Origin: Siderastrea siderea
Lineage: Eukaryota > Cnidaria > Anthozoa > Scleractinia > Rhizangiidae
Assembly (NCBI GenBank): GCA_964030785.1
Contig: OZ034971.1
Location: 39,760,804-39,824,803 of the forward strand
Direction of reading: 5' to 3'
Length of the DNA: 64,000 nt
Shown here piece by piece: positions 55,676 through 64,000 of the stretch. Both the position numbers and the translations under genes were made by a program. Numbering within the stretch: the stretch's first letter is position 1; each line of letters begins with the position of its first letter. Under the pieces are notes generated by a model that saw only the letters and a program-made list of their open reading frames with translations, ran no database searches and had not been told where the DNA came from.

Positions 55676-56348
55676 GGAGGCTTGAAAGGGTTTTAAGTTG
55701 CGCGCACCTAGCCTACACACAACATGGCTAGATAATGCACAAATCACCCATGGCAACTGAATTGAAATTTCTAGTAAAAGTCGCCCGTGCAAAATACTGG
55801 AAGTGAAAATATGGCATAAATTTGGCAAACCGGAAATAAAACGTGCACGAAACATTTGTTTTTATTGAGAAATTTTGCTTGCCAACCCATCCAGCTTTTT
55901 CACATGCATGTAGCCTTCAGTGTGCCAAGTCAAATAGAACTGTTTGGAGAATAGTTATTCAGTGGAACTTTTTGTAATTAAAAAAAAACTTTTTCAATAT
56001 AACTTAAGTACTACTGAATTAAATTATAATTAACTCTTTGTCATACTGCTAGAAAAGTTAAAGAATTTAGGGCGCTTGCTAAAAATGGAATAAAAAGGGT
56101 AGGTCACCAACTTAGTTTTTTAGACACTTGGCAAAAAACTGAAATTTGGAAGGTCTTTTGTTAACCTTAAGTGTTGCCATGGTAATTATGGCTAATTGAC
56201 GTTTGTTGTCACAATCAGCCTTAAAGTATGGCCCATTAAAAGGGGTATTAAGATATGCATGGTTTGCCCACATGGTCAGAAATTCTTTTTTGTAACAGCT
56301 TTCCTCGTTTCAAAAGGACTAAACAATTAAAAACCCTTTTGAGCCACC
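55676..56348. mobile_element. 0.67-kb TTAA-flanked MITE, unit B copy
   Basis: Counterpart of 20674-21350. TTAA at 55672-55675 and 56349-56352; ends GGAGGCTTGAAAGGG and GGTGGCTCAAAAGGG. Confidence 0.8.
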
Positions 56349-56844
56349 TTAAAACACAATGCCTGATACAAATATGGCAATGAATTTGAGAGAAATTTAA
56401 TGCTTGCGAAAACCGAAGCAAATACATCACACTTATTATAAAAAAAATCAATTAACCAAGAAATAATAACTGTATTTACCTAAGCTAATGTATAAACACA
56501 GGAGAGGGACTCTCATTATTTAAAAGTGACAGAGAGATCTGACAGAGATACTTGTTGGAGAATGAATACTAAGGAAAAAACAAGAAAGAAAGAATTAAAC
56601 CCCTCAATGCACCAGAACCATGTTTTGAGCATATGATACCAGTTTGTTTTTACCCAGCAAATAATAATACAAAACATTAACTGAAAATTGTCTAATTTTT
56701 TACATCACTGGCAGTCAAATCAACTGAGTTATGTAATTTTAGCTGGCACTATTTTAGTATTTACCTTACTTGTACCACACGGTAAAATACCATAACACAC
56801 TGTATAGGTCTGACTTAGTAAATGTTGAAACTAATCAACCTTAT

Positions 56845-59308
56845 AGTGGTACCAAAATCGTATTTTAAATCCTGAACGTACAATGTGCAATCACTACGGT
56901 TACTTTAAATAATAGACCACCCCCACCCCCCCGATTGCTAATTTAGGATGTCAGTTATACAGGGTGTGTTTAGCTTAACACTCCTGTCACGTTTAAACAA
57001 ATAGTTCCCCACACCCCTCCTTCCAAAAAAAGATATTATTAAACAATTATTCCACATGGAACTACTTCATTGGATAATTAATGAAAAATACAATGTAAAC
57101 AACTCCTATCAAACAGGTGCAATACAAATAATTATTGTTTTATTAAATTGTTGTTGATTTTTTGTCTCTAAATTTTTTGGACAAATGTTTGTTTTACGGA
57201 TAAGCTTTTGAATGCTGTGGCACCTGACATAGCATTCATTGAGGCAAAAAGCAAGGTTATTCACAGAATGATAAAGTGTGTGCAGCGTTCCAATGATGGA
57301 CTGCTTTGATTATGACAACCCTTTCAGGATAGTCGAGAGCGAGACTGTAGCGAGGAGGAAAGACAACAAGAGACTGTTCCCCCTCGGCTCTTGGATCCAG
57401 GTTTTACTTTCTTCACTTTTTTTTTCTCACTTTCAGCTATCCAGAAAGGGACTGCTAGTAGTTTAATCAAATGAGAAAACTAGATTCAGAGTTTTAGACA
57501 ACATATAATTTAAAAACTTGTGACTTACGGTAAATAAGCTAAGACAGTAATCTATTATTTAATAAAAAAAAAAGACCGGTGTTTAAACTTCAGTAATACT
57601 ATAAACTGCCTAAAATATAAGTAATGTTCACGCAAAAGTGAATTAAATGTTTGTCATGGTCTCAATGAGTTCTTTTGGCCAAAGCCACAGTTCACATGCA
57701 TCTAATAATTCTCTTACTACAGCTGTACAAACTATATAAAGTATCAGTAACTTATTAAGTGATACTGTATTGCCAACTAATTACACTGTAATTGACAAGG
57801 AAAATAAGTGATGATATTCTTTTCTGAATCATTGTTAACAAGAAGTCGAAATAGACAGGTAACAGCCAGGCCACTTTCAATCCCCTATGATGCTCCCCTT
57901 CCCCATGGCCAGTCAGCCCCCAAGGAAAAAACATAGATTATCCACATTATGTTGGACAGGCCACATAACTAGTTTTTCTTTAACAGCATATTTTAGGAGG
58001 AATTGTTGACACCCCTCGCTGATCTTAAAAAAATATTAGAGCATGACAAAGTTTAATGTTATGTATGAATTAATCCGAACATTTTTTGGCCTGGATCTCA
58101 AAAACAGACTGTAAAAGTCAATCTATGTAATGTGTAAATCCAGTATTTCGAATATTTCAAATCCATTCTCCAAAATCACATGAGAGACCGAATGAACCCT
58201 TCAAAATGACAAAGAAGAACTTGACAATTCCTGCAAGATTTTGAATTCCCACAGAAATTTATAGAAATTGAATCAGGCTAGTATTTCAAATCGATCGTAA
58301 ATTTATTTTTTATTTTAAGTTTGCGACAACCAGTTGATACCATAGTTTGTATGTTGATGTGAAAGCAGCATAAAAGTGAAGACCGTACAAACCTGACTTC
58401 TTAATTTACACTTCCTCAGTCAGTGACCTGAAAGCGGAGATTTCTCACACAATTCTCCTTAGGCAGGATAAAGAGAAATAGGAGAAATTAATTAAAACAA
58501 CATATGCAAGCTTTAGAGCGAAATAATACGGTATTACACCTTTATATAAATAATAAGCATGAGAAAAAATTATCTATCATAGAAATCTACCATGGCAAAC
58601 AATTTACAAATAAACAACACAAAATTGACTGCTCTGACAAGGGTCTAATTTTTTTTGGCTCCTGCTTTCTCACTTGAACACAAAAGCAGTTCAGGACGAA
58701 ACTTTTCTTTTTGAAAAACACAGGGAGCATTTTGATTCTTAACACTCTGTGGGCAGTGAAGCATAAGAAAGAACAACAAATCTGAAACTGGAGAAGCTGA
58801 AAGTTTTAATTGACTTCATTTGAAAAGTAAATGTGTATCATGTTTTTAACCTCTCCAAAATAGACAACTGCCAGTTAAAGTACAATTCAAAATGACAAAT
58901 AAAGAACACTAGCTGAGGAAATCTTTTACAAATTGATTTATAGCTTGATATCAAATTATTTTTACCCAAACAATAACAGTCTGTCAGAAGTCTGCAAGGT
59001 TATATTAAGGCTAGTTCATTATAACAACACTTGCAAAAAACATGGCAGAAGATTTTTAAAGGGTGCACTTAATTTGTTCGGTCTTTTATAATATGAGTTT
59101 TAGACACAAAACTGCAATATTTAAACTGACAAGGAAAGTACTGTATGAATTTCTGTCATCTTTTTTTGTTTTTGTTTTATAGTGTATTCCAACAGCAATG
59201 ATTGTGATATGTAACTGCTGTAAAAATACATTTACTTTACTGTGATGTTATTTAACTTATCGTCTTCTTGCCTTCTTGTTCTTGCACTATAAAAACACAT
59301 GATGAGTT
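56845..59308. other. Spacer downstream of gene 3
   Basis: Collinear with 27511-29943. AT-rich, no gene supported. Contains the presumed 3' untranslated region of gene 3. Confidence 0.55.
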
Positions 59309-61051
59309 TTAAATAACAATTACCTTACCACCGCCACAAACATTTTGAGCAGCTACAGCTATGTGACCCTCCATGGTCACTGTAATCCCTCTAAGCCGCT
59401 CAATCCTTTCTTCATCGAGTGCAATGGCTCCCACAAACTCGCCATCTTTAGTGTATATATCCACTCGCGGGCGGCCTGTTTCTCGTTCTTCACAAGCGAC
59501 GACGACATGTTCACCTGCGGGATGGGAAGCCATTGTATGGTGATTTCCTTTGGTGTTAATGTTGAACTTGTTCAGCTGTGTTCCATCCTCGGTGAATACG
59601 TGAACACAGTCATCACCTGTGTCAAGCACCATCACACTGCCGTCAGGGACAGTGGTAATGTCCCATGGATTCTTCACTATTCCTTCTCCAAAGCTACAGA
59701 CATATCCTCCGTCATGGTTGAACACATCAACAACATGTTTGTACTCATCAGTTTTCCTCAGATTCCACCTCAGTACCAGCACTTTGTTGCTGCTGACTGT
59801 CAGTCTGCCCCAGTCCACTCTCCTCACAGGAAACTTGTTCAGCCGGTCACCACTGTTCTGGTACACATGCATTTCCCACTCACATCCCACATCCTTCTCC
59901 AGTAAGACCAGTACATAGATGTTACTGCTGTTCAGGTTAGTGGCGACATCAAGAATAACTAACTTTGCATCGGCGTCATCAGTTTGAGGTTTAAACCTGT
60001 GAAGAAACTTTCCGCTGCTGCTAAACACCTTGACTGTTTTATCCCCATAGTCTGCTATGATAAACTGTCCGTCGGTGTTTGTAGCGATAAGGCACGGAAC
60101 CTTCAGCTTGTGCTTCGTTTCACCCCCCTGACCAAATGACCATGGTGTAACACAGCAGTGTTCCATACCATCTTTCCGCAGAACTTCAGTCACTCTTGGG
60201 TCACGCAGAGGGTAAATTTTGTCTGTCCCAATATCAACCGAAGGCCAGACCAAGACGTTTTTACCGGCTGTTTGCGAAGCATCGTAGATGGCGCGATTTA
60301 CCTGACAGACGGCGGAAATTATTTCCCTCCGTTCTTCTTTACCAAACCGGCCCTTGATATTGAGGAGGCCTTTCTCGAGCTCGACTTTAAAGTTGTTTTG
60401 AACATCTGGCAGAAAATGGAGTTTGCGAAGGCATTGTTCGCACTCTGGTAATGCCCTCTTCATTACACTCTTCACAGACAAAGATGACAAGTCGCCTGCG
60501 GTCACCAAAATCTCTACAGCTGACTCTAACATTGTCGCCATGACACGATATCGAATGGCTGTGATGCGGTCAAATGTGCTTAGAGCTTCATTGTTGAAAG
60601 CTCTCGTTGCTTCTTCACGGGTCATCTTGAATCTCTTTTCTGCCTGAGAAAGCGCACTTTTAGTTGTTTCACTGAACTCAGTTAGTTGCATGTTTGTCAT
60701 TTCTGCGGCGATGGCAACTGTTTTCACAGTAGCAGTTGCTGAAAGTGAACTAAGCTCTTTAAGATTCTCGTTTCTTTCCCAGGCCCGAGTGGTTGTCGCT
60801 TCAACTTTTGCGTCGATTGCTTGATACAGATATTCGAGACCTGCTTCAAAGGCGTCAATCGCTGCCAGAAGGTCCTTCCTTGCTAATCCGTCCAACTTCG
60901 ACTTAATATCATCGATTTCACGCACAATCAGGGCACGGAATTTCCGATCTGTCACATCACCATCTTTCAGCTTTTCTGCTGCTTTATCTCTTCCTTTATT
61001 CACCAGCAAGCCGATAGTGGCTTTAAACACAGTTGTGATAATCGAAGTCAT
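59309..61051 (-). CDS. NHL-family gene 3 (helical N-terminus plus six-bladed propeller)
   Basis: Complete single-exon frame. I take the start at the ATG whose complement is 61049-61051 (MTSIITTVFK), because it aligns with the starts of genes 1 and 2; an upstream in-frame ATG at 61123 would add 24 residues with no counterpart. The protein has 580 residues. The first about 70 residues resemble gene 2 (FRALIVREIDDIKSKLDGLA), the middle (about 75-275) is strongly diverged and slightly longer, and the propeller is nearly the same apart from short inserted loops (for example WNLRKTDEYK). This suggests that a variable middle is joined to conserved ends, or that the propeller was homogenised by recombination. 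Cytoplasmic and soluble by sequence. Upstream DNA is unrelated to that of genes 1 and 2. Function unknown. Confidence 0.88.
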   Translation of the reverse strand: MTSIITTVFKATIGLLVNKGRDKAAEKLKDGDVTDRKFRALIVREIDDIKSKLDGLARKDLLAAIDAFEAGLEYLYQAIDAKVEATTTRAWERNENLKELSSLSATATVKTVAIAAEMTNMQLTEFSETTKSALSQAEKRFKMTREEATRAFNNEALSTFDRITAIRYRVMATMLESAVEILVTAGDLSSLSVKSVMKRALPECEQCLRKLHFLPDVQNNFKVELEKGLLNIKGRFGKEERREIISAVCQVNRAIYDASQTAGKNVLVWPSVDIGTDKIYPLRDPRVTEVLRKDGMEHCCVTPWSFGQGGETKHKLKVPCLIATNTDGQFIIADYGDKTVKVFSSSGKFLHRFKPQTDDADAKLVILDVATNLNSSNIYVLVLLEKDVGCEWEMHVYQNSGDRLNKFPVRRVDWGRLTVSSNKVLVLRWNLRKTDEYKHVVDVFNHDGGYVCSFGEGIVKNPWDITTVPDGSVMVLDTGDDCVHVFTEDGTQLNKFNINTKGNHHTMASHPAGEHVVVACEERETGRPRVDIYTKDGEFVGAIALDEERIERLRGITVTMEGHIAVAAQNVCGGGKVIVI

Positions 61052-61864
61052 ACTTGCTTGAAAATTTAAAATGAATGTATCAAAGTTTCCTGATCTTCTA
61101 TGTTCTGTCTTGCTATGGTGCAATTTTACAGATTGAATTTCAGATCACAAGAGCAAGGCTTGTGTACGTGATGCAATCCGGATGTGTAAGAAGTAGGTCA
61201 CTAATTGAAACCAAAAAGGTCGCGACAAATTGACATCCTCCTACGGAAGGCCATCTTCGGAGATCATCTTGGTAAACAATCTTTAGAGTCGAGTATTGCG
61301 AAACACCAAAAAAGGTGACATACCTGTAGCTGTAAAACATAACATGACATGACGTGACACTTTTTTTCCGCTTTGACATAGTAATAAAGTCAGTGCGTAA
61401 CTGTGAAACGATATAACTTGGCAGAAAAAGTCGAAAAAAAGACAAATGAAAGTAACAAAGGATTCCACAAATGAACGTTACTTGGAGAGACGCAATCTTA
61501 CGTCTTACAAAAATCCAGACAAAACTGGACGCTCGAAAGGGACTAGAGACCGATAGAGTAAAAAAAAAAAACACAAGAACGGCTCGTCAAAAATTACTAG
61601 TTATGTAGCCTTGAAGGTATAAATTGAACATGTCCTAATGAGTATGGTAAGACGGATAAGTGACACAAAATGTCTAACCAGTTGAGGCGCGGTAAAAAAG
61701 GTACATCAGCATCTCAACCAACCCCACTCTTCCGAATCTCATCTCCTTCAGCTTAGCAAAGTTGCTGACTTAACATCCACTCTCTCTAAAGCAGACACCC
61801 TCGGGACCAGCTCTAGATATCCGCCTTATATTGAAGAGGTGCCCTCCTTAATTTTTGAGAGAAC
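61052..61864. other. Gene 3 upstream region
   Basis: Unique in the window; here the tandem duplication no longer holds. A 144-codon minus-strand frame (61140-61574) is hydrophobic and low in complexity, and I do not support it as a gene. The presumed gene 3 promoter lies here but no motif is clear. Confidence 0.5.
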
Positions 61865-62815
61865 CGTATACAATCAACCTGGCTCAACGTTGGATCAGAA
61901 AGATCGTGATCAGTCAAAATTAATAAAAATATAAATGATTGTCAAAATGACTACTGCAGGGACTGATCAAACAAGTTGAAAAGACGTGCGTTACCATAAC
62001 ACAACACCACAGTCAACAAGACCCGGCATGATAAGCGCTTATGACTAGAAGGCAGATACGGACAACGTTGTTTCGCTCTTATTGGAGCTCGTCAGCGTAT
62101 CGTAGCCACCAACACAATGAGAGTTAGTGAGAAATCACCTATCTCATAACTAGATCCATTCCAGAAAGAGCTAGAAATCAAATGATTTCCGGTCACAAAC
62201 ACGTGCTGCGCGTTTGTGGCCTAAAAACGATATGATTATCGTATGATTATGATAATGATTATCGTAACACACGTCTTTTCACGTTGTTTGATCAGTCCCT
62301 GCAGTAGTCATTTTGACAATCATTTATATTTTTATTAATTTTGACTGATCACGATCTTTCTGATCCAAAGTTGAGCCAGGTTGATCGTACACGGTTTTTG
62401 CAGTGGTTTTATACCTTAACTTCGTATTAGGTTCTCTTTTAAACCGTCGATCTGGATTGATCCGTTCAACTTGCGACTACTAATTGTACGTAGCGGATGG
62501 TATTGGCCATCCCTCGTTCGTTTCACCACAGCATTCGGCATGTTTAAGTTGAGATCATATCATTTTTAGGCCACAAACGCGCAGCACGTGCTCTTTCAGG
62601 TGATTTCTCACTAACTCTCATTGTGTTGGTGGCTACGATACGCTGACGAGCTCCAATAAGAGCGAAACAACGTTGTCCGTATCTGCCTTCTAGTCATGAG
62701 CGCTTATCATGCTGGCTCTTGTTGACTGTCGTGTTGTGTTATCGTAACACACGTCTTTTCACCTTGTTTGATCAGTCCCTGCAGTAGTCATTTTGACAAT
62801 CATTTATATTTTTGA
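61865..62815. repeat. Composite of three repeat arms, inverted and direct
   Basis: A 70-bp block containing TTTGATCAGTCCCTGCAG and GTCATTTTGACAATCATT occurs three times: inverted at about 61934-62004, and direct at 62264-62335 and 62743-62815. Two larger inverted pairs share the first copy: 61865-61999 with 62264-62398, and about 61934-62223 with 62570-62815 (the left arm carries about 55 extra bp near 62140-62200). It is probably a foldback element with internal rearrangement. Confidence 0.8.
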
Positions 62816-63738
62816 GACAGTTAAGTTAGAGACAAACCAATGACTGAAATTCGCTTGGGACCAGCCATATATGTCCGTCCGCTTAGAGAGATGTCCCCCT
62901 TGCAGTGGTGTCCGCTTACAGAGAGTTGACTGTAGTTGACCTCTTGCACTGGCACTTGATACATCTAATATACAACCAGCTACGGTTACTTTCTCAGGGG
63001 TTATCAAACTGCATGCACGGAAATCTCTCGTGCAGATGTTCAATTTGTTTTTTGTTTGTGAACCCGGGTTGTAAACTATCTGTTTGTCATCACCAGGATC
63101 AGGAAAAATGTTGAAGGAAAAGAAACGACTATTGGCCACTGGTTTATATGTGCTTTCTGTGAGTTTTTGAATTTCATGCGTGGTTTCACGTTCGAGAAAG
63201 CTTATTTCCTTCGCAGATCAGCAAGTGCTTGATTGACGTCAGATTGAAAAGGTAAACCGTTGTGGCAGGAGCCCCGTTGATGAACTCCTTATGATTCATC
63301 AACAGGATGGGTTGGCAGTTGGGGTCTTGAGATATGGGGGCACTGCTATAAGATACCACTAAAATGTTCCGCAAGAAAGCGCTGCTAGGTAACGCTGACT
63401 ACCTAAAATACTACAAAATGGGACGCCTCTACTTATCCACAAAGACTAAAGCTCCAAGAAAAGTCAAAAAAGACGATTACTGTGATTACTAGTCAATAAA
63501 GCGATGACAACTCTCATTGCGGGAAGAGCCTGGCTACATGTATTTGTGATAGAAAAGCTGTGAGAAAGCGCATTACTCCCATATCAGCAATTGTGGCCCT
63601 AAAAAATCAGCCACATTTCATTTTGGGTGTGGTTTCCACTTATAATAGCTCAATGTAAGGGAGAAAAACAGAATGAATAAACGTTAACGCATTTTTATTG
63701 TAAATTAATTACTTATGGAAAACAATGCTACATCAGCA
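62816..63738. other. Spacer before the SINE
   Basis: Short frames on the minus strand (62804-63139 and 63186-63374) have protein-like composition in places but match nothing I know; no splice pattern ties them together. No gene called. Confidence 0.4.
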
Positions 63739-64000
63739 AGGGGGCGCGTTGGTGTAGTGGTTAGCGCGTTAGACTTCAGATCTGAAATTCCATGGTTCGA
63801 CAAGAAACCTTACCCCCCATTTTATGCACCCAGGTGTATAAATGGGTACCAGCGAGATCTGCACTGCTGGGGGTAACCCTGCGATGGACTACCATCCCAT
63901 CCAGGAGGGAGTAGCAATACTCCCAGTTGCTTCATGCTACAGAAACCGGGATAAGCTCCGGCTGCGTGGGGCTCCTTGGCTCGTGTGCTACTTTACCTTA
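63739..64000 (+). mobile_element. tRNA-derived SINE (runs off the window end)
   Basis: Pol III A box TGGTGTAGTGG (63750-63760) and B box GGTTCGACAAG (63794-63804) lie in a tRNA-like head with a foldable anticodon stem TTAGA/TCTGA around loop CTTCAGA. The body continues with GGGTAACCCTGCGATGGACT, CCCATCCAGG and GGGATAAGCTCCGGC. This resembles the conserved central domain of some tRNA SINEs of animals (V-domain-like, tentative). The 3' tail is beyond the window. Confidence 0.8.

Larger units (their letters stand above)
30790..60180. repeat. Tandem segmental duplication, unit B
   Basis: From inside gene 2 to inside gene 3, where similarity to gene 2 falls sharply upstream of about 60180. Unit-B-only insertions: 38219-38961, 39303-45161, 46468-46997 and 48427-50550. 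Confidence 0.9.

Noticed and set aside
61140..61574. 144-codon minus-strand frame upstream of gene 3
   Set aside because: Phe/Ser-rich with no domain, no homologous frame elsewhere in the window, and a start in a low-complexity A run.
62804..63139. 111-codon minus-strand frame
   Set aside because: Starts inside the repeat composite and shows no recognisable domain or splice context.
63739..63811. Functional tRNA gene
   Set aside because: The acceptor stem does not pair and the sequence continues into a SINE body.

Overview
The window looks like nuclear DNA of an invertebrate animal, most plausibly an anthozoan cnidarian (coral or sea anemone). This rests on AT-rich gene-poor sequence, spliceosomal-type intron signals, a lineage-type NHL-propeller gene family, and a dense mixture of DIRS, Gypsy, L1-like, hAT-, TTAA- and TTA-type elements plus a tRNA-derived SINE. 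The taxonomic call is inference; no diagnostic host gene is present.

Layout. Three paralogous minus-strand genes coding for a helical N-terminal region followed by a six-bladed NHL beta-propeller sit about 30 kb apart: gene 1 (cut by the window start, 1-888), gene 2 (29944-31611) and gene 3 (59309-61051). The DNA between them is one long tandem duplication. Unit A runs from gene 1 to the 3' half of gene 2; unit B runs from the 5' half of gene 2 to the 3' half of gene 3. Gene 2 therefore has a gene-1-type 5' half joined to a gene-3-type 3' half, as expected if unequal recombination between paralogues made the duplication (or if two haplotypes were assembled end to end).

Both units share an old layer: a decayed Ser/Arg-rich coding remnant, a pentanucleotide array, a GAATA/GAAGA array, a 181-bp hAT-like MITE, a decayed L1-like retrotransposon, a GGTACTCCC MITE, a palindromic repeat and a 0.68-kb TTAA-flanked MITE. 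On top lies a layer found in one unit only, each insertion matched by an empty site in the other. Unit A has a 1.6-kb TTAA-flanked foldback, a 159-bp hAT MITE, a 2.0-kb TTA-flanked element carrying an intron-containing RAG1-N-terminus-like gene, a 1.5-kb hAT-like element filled by a degenerate 53-bp minisatellite, and a young Gypsy element (identical LTRs) whose pol is split by a 1.1-kb MITE. Unit B has a 5.86-kb DIRS-type retrotransposon with gag, RT-RNase H and tyrosine recombinase, a 530-bp element with CAGACCTGCC ends, and two copies of a 0.74-kb hairpin-headed repeat, one inside a 2.1-kb composite.

Upstream of gene 3 (61052-64000) the duplication ends. There is a composite of three inverted/direct repeat arms (61865-62815) and a tRNA-derived SINE running off the window end.

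The most interesting points are the DIRS element, where one short leader exon can be joined in frame to three separate phase-0 splice acceptors in front of gag, RT and recombinase; the RAG1-N-terminus-like gene inside a TTA-flanked transposon; the recombinant NHL gene; and the minisatellite-filled hAT-like element.
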